Shown piece after piece: positions 6,468 to 14,635 of a stretch of DNA of 23,441 nt. The notes beneath the pieces are model-generated. The model saw only the letters and a program-made list of their open reading frames with translations. It was not told the DNA's origin and made no database searches. The stretch is taken from positions 1-23,441 of the forward strand of contig PAGT01000012.1 of the NCBI GenBank assembly GCA_002705485.1, in the 5' to 3' direction. The DNA is from Flavobacteriales bacterium (GTDB lineage Bacteria > Bacteroidota > Bacteroidia > Flavobacteriales > Flavobacteriaceae). Both the position numbers and the translations under genes were made by a program. Numbering within the stretch: position 1 is the stretch's first letter; the number at the start of each line of letters is the position of its first letter.

Positions 6468-7319
6468 GTGAACACTGTAATTGTAACAGGTGCGAGTGGA
6501 TTTATTGGTAGAGCTTTAGTGGTTCGTTTAAAAAGCCTTGGATTTAAAGTTGTTGAGTTTAATCATAGCGATGGAGATATTGCAGACCCAACATTGTTTT
6601 CTGCGCTTCCTGAGGCATCTCATGTCATTCACCTAGCCGGACGACATTTTGTACCAGATAGCTGGTCTGAGCCACTCGATTTTTTGAGGGTCAACTTGCT
6701 AGGAACGCAAAACGTAATTGACCATTGTTTAAGACATGGAAGCAAGCTTATTTTTTCAAGCGCTTATCTGTATGGAGTTCCTGACTGCAATCCCGTAGCT
6801 GAAGATCATCCTGTCACTTCGAATAACCCCTATGCTCTTAGTAAGTATTTTGGGGAGCAGCTAATTGAATTTTTTTGTGATTACAAAGGGCTCAATGCTA
6901 TAGCTCTTAGGTTTTTTAACGTATATGGAGATGGCCAAAATATCGAATATCTAATCCCAAGTATTTTAAGTCAGGTGGCAGCGGGGCATGATATTAAAGT
7001 AAATAATCTCTTGCCAAGTCGTGATTATGTTTATATCGAAGATGTTGTAACCTCAATTATTTTAGCGATGGAGCCTTCGCATAAATTTAGGGTTTTAAAT
7101 ATAGGGTCTGGCACCTCTTACTCAGTCGAAGAGCTAATTGATATTATAAAAAAGGTTACAGAAAGTGATGCGAAAGTTATCTCTAGAGAACAGTATCGTG
7201 AAAACGAAGTGATGGATGTGGTTGCAGACACGAGAAGTGCGCAGGAGATATTAGATTGGACACCTAAGTATACTTTGGAGCAGGGTTTACGTGATATTTG
7301 GTCCAAGAGAAATTCATAA
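6468..7319 (+). CDS. NAD-dependent NDP-sugar epimerase/dehydratase
   Basis: An extended short-chain dehydrogenase acting on a nucleotide sugar. From a GTG start the protein begins with the Rossmann motif TGASGFIG (residues 7-14), then HLAGR, SSAYLYG, the catalytic Tyr122-x3-Lys126 in NPYALSKYFGE, and RDYVYIEDVV typical of the NDP-sugar-binding half. The reading frame extends upstream to 6417 over the preceding gene, but GTG 6468 is preferred: it lies one base after the previous stop, GAGGA precedes it, and the Rossmann strand begins right there. Length is then 283 residues. Epimerase, reductase and dehydratase activities cannot be told apart here. Confidence 0.85.
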   Translation: MNTVIVTGASGFIGRALVVRLKSLGFKVVEFNHSDGDIADPTLFSALPEASHVIHLAGRHFVPDSWSEPLDFLRVNLLGTQNVIDHCLRHGSKLIFSSAYLYGVPDCNPVAEDHPVTSNNPYALSKYFGEQLIEFFCDYKGLNAIALRFFNVYGDGQNIEYLIPSILSQVAAGHDIKVNNLLPSRDYVYIEDVVTSIILAMEPSHKFRVLNIGSGTSYSVEELIDIIKKVTESDAKVISREQYRENEVMDVVADTRSAQEILDWTPKYTLEQGLRDIWSKRNS

Positions 7320-8266
7320 TGAAAGCTTCGGTAATAATTTCAACAATGAATCGGCCACCCTCGCTCATAAGGTTAACTAAAAATCTTGTTACTCAAGATC
7401 TTATCCCTAATGAAGTTATTATTGTTGAGGCTGGGAGCGTCAGGTGGACCCAAGATATGGTACCTAATGATCCACATATGGATTATGTTTTTATTGATGC
7501 AAAGGACACGTCTCTTTCTCAGGCTAGAGAGCTTGGGAGGGTAAGCGCTAAAAATGAGGTTTTAATATTTTTAGATGATGATGTTATTTTGCCAAAAAGT
7601 TATATTTCTGACGTAATAAAAGCGCTTTCATTGGATGACGGGACAATCGGAGTAGGGGGAGCATATCGCAGCTCAGCCCACGTTGAGAAGAAAGTATGGA
7701 AAACTGCGATAGGTCGAATTTTAGGAATATATTCTGATGGGCAGAAGAATAAAATTTTGAAATCTGGATGGGCGGACTATGTAAGAGGTCCAGTTGCTAA
7801 AGAAGTAACCTCTGCAGATTGGTTATTTGGATGCAATTGGGCTGTTAAAGCGAAAGCATTCAAAGATAAAAATGTTAAAATAGAGACCAATTTGGCGCGC
7901 TGGTCTTTTCTGGAGGACGTTATACTTGGCCATAGGTTAGTGGCAGCACATGGAGACTGTTTGAGAATTTTGCCAAGTCTGGAAGTTGTTCACGATCCAA
8001 TGACGACGTCTGGTGTCATAACTCCAGAAACTATTCGAATGCGCATAGTCTATCGTTATGTTTTTTGGCGCCATGAACTCCACAACGATGACACGAGACC
8101 AAAATTGGCCTATTTCTTTGGGATGCTTGCTAACACCATTCTTATGGTTACTCAAAGACCTACGGTTGGGGTGCTTGCACAATGCTTTAGCTCTTATAAA
8201 TATATTTTATTGAATCAACCTAAATCCTATCAGGCATGTAATGACTTTATTTTTTTCAATAAGTAA
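7319..8266 (+). CDS. Family 2 glycosyltransferase
   Basis: A GT-A fold glycosyltransferase, likely cytoplasmic and membrane-associated, transferring a sugar from an NDP donor to the lipid-linked repeat. The N-terminus KASVIISTMNRPPSL is the family 2 opening strand, and VLIFLDDDVILP (Asp85-87 region) is the metal-binding DxD. The ATG at 7319 overlaps the preceding stop as TAATG. This is better than the upstream in-frame start at 7298, which would add seven residues inside the epimerase gene. Length is 315 residues. Donor and acceptor are unknown. Confidence 0.86.
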   Translation: MKASVIISTMNRPPSLIRLTKNLVTQDLIPNEVIIVEAGSVRWTQDMVPNDPHMDYVFIDAKDTSLSQARELGRVSAKNEVLIFLDDDVILPKSYISDVIKALSLDDGTIGVGGAYRSSAHVEKKVWKTAIGRILGIYSDGQKNKILKSGWADYVRGPVAKEVTSADWLFGCNWAVKAKAFKDKNVKIETNLARWSFLEDVILGHRLVAAHGDCLRILPSLEVVHDPMTTSGVITPETIRMRIVYRYVFWRHELHNDDTRPKLAYFFGMLANTILMVTQRPTVGVLAQCFSSYKYILLNQPKSYQACNDFIFFNK

Positions 8267-8361
8267 AGAATTTGGTGAGAGAAAGTGCTCTATAGCGCCT
8301 ATTCCAATAAAAATAAATAAAATGAATAAAATCAAGAATATTAATAAATAATGGGAAGAAT

Positions 8362-9252
8362 ATGTTGCTGTTGTTAAAAAATTTAATTGGACGCTTCATC
8401 CAAAAGGTAAATTATTTATTGGGTAGACATTCTGTTCCCTTAGCAAATCTCGTAATGCGGCTATTCTTTCAAAAAATAAGGTTTAAGCGGCGTTTAGATA
8501 TTTCATCAAATGTATACCAGGTAACAGAGACATCTGAGTTTTCTTCAGGTCAAGAAGAATGGCATCATTTTTTTCATATGTCTGAGAGGCTTCACAATTA
8601 TGCCATAGGAGTTCAGAAAAAGGGTCAACGTCTGGCTGAGAGTTATGGCATAGAAGGGTTAGATTTTAAACCAGATGATATAATTTTAGACGTGGGGGCA
8701 AATAGTGGTGATTCCCTGATTTATTTCCGAAAGCTTGGCATTCCTCTCTCTATATACTGTTTTGAACCTGATCCGAGGGCTTTAGAATCATTAAAAGCCA
8801 ACGCGGCTAGCTGGCCTGAATGTGTGGAGGTTGTTCCCCATCCACTGGGAGAAACAGAAGGGCCTATAACGCTTTATGTGTCTTCATTAGGAGGCGATAC
8901 TTCTCTATCTCGTCCTCCTAGTTATGAAGATAAGATGATGGTAGAGAGTTTCACTTTGGACGGTTGGTTTGAACGCGAGCGTCTTAAAGATAAAATTGGA
9001 AAACCTATAAAGCTCATGAAATTGGAGGCTGAAGGCTTTGAGCCAGAAATTCTTCAGGGCGGACTGTCTACTATATATCAAGTTGAATATATTGCTGCAG
9101 ACCTCGGCTGGGAACGCGGGCTGGACCAGGAGTGTACAATTCCTCAAGTTGTAAATCTTTTGCTAGCAAACCAATTTAGACTAAAGTCGGTTTCATCAGA
9201 TGGAGTTCATTTTCTATTCGAGAATGTCACTCTTTCTGAAATTAAAGCTTAG
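8362..9252 (+). CDS. FkbM-family methyltransferase
   Basis: An S-adenosylmethionine-dependent methyltransferase of the FkbM type, often found in O-antigen clusters, where it is thought to methylate sugar hydroxyls. The SAM motif I is ILDVGANSGDS at residues 108-118, followed by CFEPDPRALESL from 133, the acidic end of strand 2. The motif KLEAEGFEPEILQG is the typical FkbM KxDxEGxE-like region. The first 100 residues are an N-terminal extension with basic and aromatic segments of unknown role. GGAAGAA precedes the ATG. A 95-base gap separates it from the GT2 gene and contains only AT-rich sequence, with no convincing gene or terminator. Confidence 0.87.
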   Translation: MLLLLKNLIGRFIQKVNYLLGRHSVPLANLVMRLFFQKIRFKRRLDISSNVYQVTETSEFSSGQEEWHHFFHMSERLHNYAIGVQKKGQRLAESYGIEGLDFKPDDIILDVGANSGDSLIYFRKLGIPLSIYCFEPDPRALESLKANAASWPECVEVVPHPLGETEGPITLYVSSLGGDTSLSRPPSYEDKMMVESFTLDGWFERERLKDKIGKPIKLMKLEAEGFEPEILQGGLSTIYQVEYIAADLGWERGLDQECTIPQVVNLLLANQFRLKSVSSDGVHFLFENVTLSEIKA

Positions 9253-9336
9253 GGGTTGAGGCTTACTAAGCTAATTTATTTTTTTATTACAAATGTTTAG
9301 ATTACCAAAATTTAAAAATTTTAAGTACAAGGGTAT

Positions 9337-10230
9337 ATGATGATTTTGCGCTGGTTAAAAAATATTGAAGTAAGGAAATTTGAAATTTTTGGCGTTTTTC
9401 CCGTGGTTAGATTAATTTCACTAATTGAGAATCCAAGATACATAATTCATCTTATTAAAAAGAATTTTTGGTATAAGCGATTTGCGCCTGACTATAGTTA
9501 TAAATACAAGGGTATAGAATTTCTGTCAGGTCAAGAAACCTTGGAGGCATTAATTCAAGATAAACTCAGTCTCGCTCGATTTAGTGACGGTGAGATAGAG
9601 CAGTTAGTGGGTGCTGGAGAATATCCACCTGACTCTGACTGGGCTCAAAAAAATTCAAGAGAACTTGTTAAAGCTATTAGTTCAAACTTGAGTAGTAAAA
9701 AATCTGGCCTGTTAGTTGCGGTCGATCCGCCTTCTACTTTTTTAGCAGGCAGGAACTCGAATCATAATATCGCATTTGGATATAACATGTGGGTCGATAT
9801 GAGACGGATAATGTGGAAGTTCCTTAGTACAGAAAAGGCTTATGGTCACTGCCATTTGTTTATCCGCCCTAACTGTCCTGATTTAGATTGGACTATGTTG
9901 AGAGATCATCTTAGTAGTCGCAATATCATCGTTGCTACAGGAAATACAAATCTTATAGACCATTTAAATCTCGGATTAACAACCAATTATATAGACTGTG
10001 GAACAGTAAATGCTTTCGAAAGAAAAGACAAAATTAAATTTGACATTATGGCTTGCATTGTCAAAAACAACTTGCCGGTTGATAACGTATTAGTGCTTGC
10101 TTGTTTGGGACCAACGGCTGGAATTATTGCTGAAGAGCTACTAGATCACTCGATACAGGTTTGGGACACAGGCCACATTTTTGAGTTCGCTGCAGAGGGA
10201 TTTATCAAGGACCAACTTGATTCAAAATAA
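9337..10230 (+). CDS. GT-D fold glycosyltransferase-like protein
   Basis: The segment LARFSDGEIEQLVGAG (residues 79-94) matches the RxGDGE-type motif of GT-D family glycosyltransferases (formerly DUF1792), first characterised in streptococcal glycoprotein glycosylation. DSDWAQKNSRELVKAI follows, as in that family. Length is 297 residues, with about 60 basic, hydrophobic N-terminal residues that could bind the membrane. The donor is unknown. It sits between the methyltransferase and a DXD glycosyltransferase, so a role in building the repeat unit is likely. An 84-base AT-rich gap precedes it. Confidence 0.72.
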   Translation: MMILRWLKNIEVRKFEIFGVFPVVRLISLIENPRYIIHLIKKNFWYKRFAPDYSYKYKGIEFLSGQETLEALIQDKLSLARFSDGEIEQLVGAGEYPPDSDWAQKNSRELVKAISSNLSSKKSGLLVAVDPPSTFLAGRNSNHNIAFGYNMWVDMRRIMWKFLSTEKAYGHCHLFIRPNCPDLDWTMLRDHLSSRNIIVATGNTNLIDHLNLGLTTNYIDCGTVNAFERKDKIKFDIMACIVKNNLPVDNVLVLACLGPTAGIIAEELLDHSIQVWDTGHIFEFAAEGFIKDQLDSK

Positions 10231-10308
10231 GCAGACCTATTTCGTCTCAATGCCCAATGTTTAGGTACAATTTAACGAAGAATATGTGAATTCAAGAGAG
10301 TCGGAGCT

Positions 10309-10971
10309 ATGATTCCAAAAATACTACATTATGTATGGGTAGGAAGCGAAATTCCTGAGCGTGTTCAATCACTCATAGATCATAATAAAACACATACACC
10401 AGATTATGATGTCAAAGTGTGGACTGAGCAAAACCTTCCGAAACTCAATAAATTTGCAGAAAATGCATATAAGAAAAAAAAATGGGCTTTTGTTTCTGAC
10501 TATGTGCGTTTTGTCGCTTTGAGTCAGTATGGTGGTATTTACCTTGATACTGATCAAAAGTTATTAAAAAATATTGATGACTTACTTGATTTAGACTTTT
10601 TTGCTGGCTGGAATAAAGATGAGACATATATATATACAGGAATCATAGGATGTGTGCCAGAATCAGATTTAGTAAATAGAATATTAGCAGTATACGGGAC
10701 AATAGAGTTCGATATAAAGCAATCTTCGCCTAAAGTTCTTACTAGATGTTTCGAAGAGCAAATGGTTGATTCTAAGTTCAAGATTTTTGACAGCAGCTAC
10801 TTTTATCCCTTAGAGGCGGGGGAGAAAGATAACGGAAGAATACTTGCACATACATATGCAACTCATTTATGGGATGAAAGCTGGGTCAGTTTTGTCCGAT
10901 TGAGACGCTTCTTGAGGAGGACTGGTTTTGTGGGTTTCTATCATTCTATAAGAAAGCATTTAAATGTTTAG
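10309..10971 (+). CDS. DXD-motif glycosyltransferase (GT32-like)
   Basis: The protein opens MIPKILHYVWVG, the hallmark of the family that includes OCH1 and the capsular polysaccharide DXD transferases, and carries YGGIYLDTDQKLLKNID with the DXD at Asp80-Thr81-Asp82. Upstream SDYVRFVAL is also conserved in the family. At 220 residues it is the compact bacterial form. It would add a hexose or N-acetylhexosamine to the growing oligosaccharide. Its end overlaps the start of the polymerase gene by 8 bases. Confidence 0.87.
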   Translation: MIPKILHYVWVGSEIPERVQSLIDHNKTHTPDYDVKVWTEQNLPKLNKFAENAYKKKKWAFVSDYVRFVALSQYGGIYLDTDQKLLKNIDDLLDLDFFAGWNKDETYIYTGIIGCVPESDLVNRILAVYGTIEFDIKQSSPKVLTRCFEEQMVDSKFKIFDSSYFYPLEAGEKDNGRILAHTYATHLWDESWVSFVRLRRFLRRTGFVGFYHSIRKHLNV

Positions 10972-12031
10972 AGGTTTCTATCTTCACAGTAGGACATGCC
11001 TTCAGTTAATAGTGGTGCTGTTATTTGCGAATTTAGTATGGACCTACATTGCTTATTTTTATTATTTAAATACTATTGAAGCTATTGTTAGCTCATTAAG
11101 ATTACTTTTTAGTGCAACTATGGTTTATTTTGTAAGTATAAGGGTTGAGCAAAATAAACTGATTAATTTCTTAATCTATATCATGGCTTTTAACGGAATG
11201 TTAATTGGCTTGCAAGTTCTTGAGCAGGTTCTGTCTTTGAACATACTCCCAAATCTTTTAAAGTATGGCGGTCTTTGGGGGTTTGCTGAAAACCACGATT
11301 ACGAAATTTTTAAAAAGGGTGGAATTTTTCCTTCCTCTCAATCATCCTCAATTCTAAGTTTGTTGTTAGCGTCTTACATCATATATAGCAAAAAGAGCCT
11401 TCTTCTCTTTACTCCAATTATACTAGGTGTATTGTTTGGAGGCAGAACCACAATGATTCTTCTTTTCGTGCTTTTGGGTATTGTTTCCTTGGGTTATGTT
11501 TGGAAGCTAATGGTTACCCACAGACCTAAGGTGCGAGTATCTTCAAAATATATGTTTTTAAGTATTTTTTATGCCTGTCTCTCTTTGTTTCTAATTTTTG
11601 CGTGGTTCGGCTCTGAGTTAGGAACACATCATTTATTTCGGATTCAACAGGCATTTTCTGCAGTGCTTTCATTGGATTTTACTGGAGGAGATTCTGAGGG
11701 TTCCGCATTCGGTTATTTTAGACTTCCATCTACTGGTATCGAAGCTCTAATTGGAAATGGCGTGGGTCGATATCACGAATTAGGCGGTAATGATCCATTT
11801 TATTCTCGATGGTTGCTTCAATCAGGAATTCCTTCATTATTTTTGCTGTTGATAATATATTTAATTTGCTTTTTTGTAGAGCGAGATCGAACTCCAAGTT
11901 CTGGGTTCATAGTGATTTTGCTTCTCATTCATAGTTTTAAGGGTGAAGTAATTACCTCATTTTTCTTTTTTGATATGTATCTTTTGTATTTATTTTCAAA
12001 ATGTTCATCTGCCAGTATGCGGGCCGTCTAA
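10964..12031 (+). CDS. wzy: Putative O-antigen polymerase
   Basis: A 355-residue protein made almost entirely of hydrophobic segments, with the layout expected of Wzy: many predicted membrane helices and a large periplasmic loop (about residues 213-275, from LGTHHLFRIQ to NDPFYSRW). LFGGRTTMILLF recalls the SGSRT/GGRT segment common in the O-antigen ligase/polymerase superfamily. Wzy proteins diverge strongly, so the assignment rests on topology and on the presence of Wzx and Wzz. It would join repeat units on the periplasmic face. The ATG overlaps the preceding gene by 8 bases. Confidence 0.75.
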   Translation: MFRGFYLHSRTCLQLIVVLLFANLVWTYIAYFYYLNTIEAIVSSLRLLFSATMVYFVSIRVEQNKLINFLIYIMAFNGMLIGLQVLEQVLSLNILPNLLKYGGLWGFAENHDYEIFKKGGIFPSSQSSSILSLLLASYIIYSKKSLLLFTPIILGVLFGGRTTMILLFVLLGIVSLGYVWKLMVTHRPKVRVSSKYMFLSIFYACLSLFLIFAWFGSELGTHHLFRIQQAFSAVLSLDFTGGDSEGSAFGYFRLPSTGIEALIGNGVGRYHELGGNDPFYSRWLLQSGIPSLFLLLIIYLICFFVERDRTPSSGFIVILLLIHSFKGEVITSFFFFDMYLLYLFSKCSSASMRAV

Positions 12032-12038
12032 GAAGTTT

Positions 12039-12773
12039 TTGCCTTTTAACAATTGGTTGTTGATACTAACTTTCATTAGAGCTCATCAATTTAATATTAT
12101 AAAATTTCCAAGAGTATTTGTGGATCGTCATTTTAAAAAACATTTCGAGAATTATAATCAAGGACAGTTCTTTGAGCTTATAGATCATTCTGAAGAAATT
12201 TGGAAGGCACTTGAACAGTCAGAGTTTATTACTCCAAGAGTTTTAGGTAGTTCAGATGGCATCATTTACTACGAATATCTTGATATCCCATTCAGAATTG
12301 ATGAGGTTTGGAAAAAGGATCTAGATATAGACCCGGTGATTTTCAAAAAGATAGGAGAGATGTTACTGCTCATTCACAATAGCTCATTAGATAGCTTAAT
12401 GCATGGTGATTTCGTTCTCCATAATATCTTTTTGAATTCGTCAGAGGATCTCTGTTTGATTGACTGCCACCCTCCGGAGGTCGTTGGTTACGACAGATCT
12501 TTTCTTTATGGAGATGGGCAAATCGAAACTTACCTATTTTTACTCAATCTTGCTAGTAGCCTTGGCGTAAAGCTTGCCTTAGCCAACATTAAATCTGTAA
12601 GGCTGGCGATGGTTAGTTTTCGTCGTGGGTATGATTCGATCGGAGGTTTGCGGCCGCTCGTTTCTGCGATAGTTCGATTTTATAAAATCAGGCGTGCAAG
12701 TAGATACTCTGCCTTTAATTCACTCATGCACCTTTCAATAGGATTGTTTTTTATTGGAGTGTCTCGTGGATAG
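12039..12773 (+). CDS. Small kinase-like phosphotransferase (APH/LPS-kinase type)
   Basis: MHGDFVLHNIFLN (His122, Gly123, Asp124 from the chosen start) followed by LCLIDCHPPE (Asp142) is the catalytic loop and metal-binding Asp of aminoglycoside/choline/Kdo-kinase-like folds. The N-lobe is short and no clear glycine-rich loop is seen, as is usual in LPS kinases. A phosphotransferase acting on a sugar of the glycan or on a small alcohol is plausible. The substrate is not known. No ATG is available at the front: the frame runs back to a TTG at 11970 inside wzy, and TTG at 12039 (AAGAAG just upstream) or 12057 are better placed. The start is therefore uncertain. Confidence 0.65.
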   Translation: MPFNNWLLILTFIRAHQFNIIKFPRVFVDRHFKKHFENYNQGQFFELIDHSEEIWKALEQSEFITPRVLGSSDGIIYYEYLDIPFRIDEVWKKDLDIDPVIFKKIGEMLLLIHNSSLDSLMHGDFVLHNIFLNSSEDLCLIDCHPPEVVGYDRSFLYGDGQIETYLFLLNLASSLGVKLALANIKSVRLAMVSFRRGYDSIGGLRPLVSAIVRFYKIRRASRYSAFNSLMHLSIGLFFIGVSRG

Positions 12774-13839
12774 TGTATTTGAGCTTTACAGAAAACTATG
12801 CGATCTTCCTGAGGTAATTCCGCATTCACAGGTTGTTGCGCATCCAAAAGATATAGATTTATATGTGCCAATTACCTGTATGTCTGCTGCTCGAGAGATT
12901 TTAAAGCGCAATTTATATATTTGCATTAGAAAGTCCGAATGCCACTCCGTTTACTGTAAGTACATTGATGGCGAGTTATTTGTTTTCGACCTTTGTTGCG
13001 ACTACAACCATTATTTCAACCTTTTTTCTGCGGTTAAATTTTCTGATCATGGTAATAGGGCCTTGGGTCTTGATTTAAGTCTAAACAAGTGTCTAAAAAG
13101 ATTTTCGAGACAAGGGAATTATGATAATTCTGATTTTGTGATATTGAGTAGTTTTTTTGGTCAACCCGAAAACTTTATTAGCTGTCCTGGAGATAGGTTA
13201 TCTGACGATGGTGATGTTTTATTAGTGAGTAAATTAATCTTAAAAAAGTCACGATTTCGCTTATTATGCCTTCGTCTCAAAGTTATTATTAGCTCGTTAA
13301 AGTCAGGAAAATCTTTTGCTTTTGTCGGACCTGATGGTTCAGGGAAAGGTTTTTTTATTGAAAAATTAAAAAAAGTAAATTCTGTAAAAACTGTATATAT
13401 GGGTGATTGGTTTTTTAAAATGCAGCCTTTATACTCATTGCTTATGAAATTGCCTTCTCCATTTAATCGTTTTTTATATTTATTTTATTTCATTGAAAAC
13501 ATCATCCGTCGTTCAAAAGTAGCATTTTGGACCTTTCTTGGGAAAACAGTGTTTATTGATCGATTTCCTGGGACCAATAAGCCTATAACACTTTCAGGCT
13601 TTCCTGGATTTATAAACCAGTTGATCTTCAAGCTTACGCCAAAACCAGATCTTTTTGTGATTATGTATGCCAGCCCTCTGGTTGTTTTCAAAAGGAAGCA
13701 AGAGCTTACGATTTCAGAGATTGATGCGATTCAAATTAAACAAAAGGAGTTACTTTCAGGCCATTCTCATGTTGTTATTAACACAGAACAGCTTGATGAT
13801 TCATTAAATTTTCTTTTGGGTAAGTGGTATGAGCTTTAA
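12766..13839 (+). CDS. Fusion of a nucleotidyltransferase-like domain and a thymidylate-kinase-like P-loop domain
   Basis: The N-terminal part has HPKDIDLYVPI (DxD at about residues 29-31) and later ELFVFDL, resembling the catalytic acids of pol-beta-type nucleotidyltransferases such as those in capsule clusters. The C-terminal part has a Walker A loop FVGPDGSGKG at about 187-195 and VFIDRFPG at about 262-269, like the DR motif of thymidylate kinases. Length is 357 residues. The GTG at 12766 is chosen because GGAG lies 6 bases upstream; a TTG at 12754 is the alternative. It overlaps the preceding kinase-like gene by 8 bases. A housekeeping dTMP kinase role is unlikely given the fusion and the location. 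The function is unknown. Confidence 0.7.
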   Translation: MDSVFELYRKLCDLPEVIPHSQVVAHPKDIDLYVPITCMSAAREILKRNLYICIRKSECHSVYCKYIDGELFVFDLCCDYNHYFNLFSAVKFSDHGNRALGLDLSLNKCLKRFSRQGNYDNSDFVILSSFFGQPENFISCPGDRLSDDGDVLLVSKLILKKSRFRLLCLRLKVIISSLKSGKSFAFVGPDGSGKGFFIEKLKKVNSVKTVYMGDWFFKMQPLYSLLMKLPSPFNRFLYLFYFIENIIRRSKVAFWTFLGKTVFIDRFPGTNKPITLSGFPGFINQLIFKLTPKPDLFVIMYASPLVVFKRKQELTISEIDAIQIKQKELLSGHSHVVINTEQLDDSLNFLLGKWYEL

Positions 13840-14635
13840 ATCAAATATAAGGCACTTGCTGATTCTTATTTTTTTGTTAATTGGAAGAAATTCTAATTAT
13901 GGCAGTAAAGGAAAAACACGAGTATTAGTTTTTCATCATTTAGACAAGCCCACGCGATTTGAAAAAATTATTACGTCCTTAAAAAAAAACTACAACTTCA
14001 TATCTTTTGAAGACTTTGTTTCTGGAAATATATGTAAGGATAAAATCAACTTGATAGTTGCGTTTGATGACGGTTATAAATCATGGTTTGATTTTGGAGC
14101 TAAGATCTTTAAAAAACATAGAATCCAACCAATGCTATTTGTTAACTCTGACTTCATTGGGCTTGCATCTGAAGATGCTTATGAATACTGTCAAAAGCAT
14201 ATTAATACATGGCAAGAGGAATCATTAACTTGGGTGCAGCTTCAAGAACTAAAGAAGGCTGGCTGCACTATAGGAGGACACTGTCTCGAGCACACTGACT
14301 TAACTGATCGCAATTTGAAGCAACCTGAGATATTCAAATTGTTGCAGAAGGATAGGAAGAAAATATCCGAAAAGTTGGATCAGGACACTAATATATTTGC
14401 TTATCCATTTGGCAGATGGAACGAGTCGATTGTTGGTGAGGTTAGTACTACAGACTATAGATATGCTTTTACTTCTGACTCTGGGTATTTAGATGATTCA
14501 GATAGTGAGTTAACTCTCAAAAGAACTAACGTGGGAATGAGATCTTCCTTTATTGCACAGGCATATGCGGCTGGTTGCGCCGAAAGGCTAACTTCTGATG
14601 TAGCGAAATTAAGAGCTATAGTTGATATTTTTTAA
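13829..14635 (+). CDS. Polysaccharide deacetylase (NodB domain)
   Basis: A metal-dependent deacetylase of carbohydrate esterase family 4, expected to remove N- or O-acetyl groups from a glycan or lipid-linked sugar. NodB motifs in order: VLVFHHL at 32-38, VAFDDGYKSW with Asp80-Asp81, GGHCLEHTDL with His151 and His155, and FAYPFGRW at 190-197. The residues for metal binding and the general base are present. A hydrophobic stretch at residues 9-19 could be a membrane anchor. The ATG overlaps the previous gene's end by 11 bases. Local GC is lower than in the first cassette genes. Confidence 0.88.
   Translation: MSFKSNIRHLLILIFLLIGRNSNYGSKGKTRVLVFHHLDKPTRFEKIITSLKKNYNFISFEDFVSGNICKDKINLIVAFDDGYKSWFDFGAKIFKKHRIQPMLFVNSDFIGLASEDAYEYCQKHINTWQEESLTWVQLQELKKAGCTIGGHCLEHTDLTDRNLKQPEIFKLLQKDRKKISEKLDQDTNIFAYPFGRWNESIVGEVSTTDYRYAFTSDSGYLDDSDSELTLKRTNVGMRSSFIAQAYAAGCAERLTSDVAKLRAIVDIF

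Noticed and set aside
11970..12038. TTG at 11970 as the start of the kinase-like gene
   Set aside because: It would overlap wzy by 62 bases and add residues that look like out-of-frame membrane-protein sequence.
12766..13839. Housekeeping thymidylate kinase tmk
   Set aside because: The P-loop domain is fused to an unrelated N-terminal domain and sits in an exchanged glycan cassette; a housekeeping tmk would be shorter and located in the backbone.
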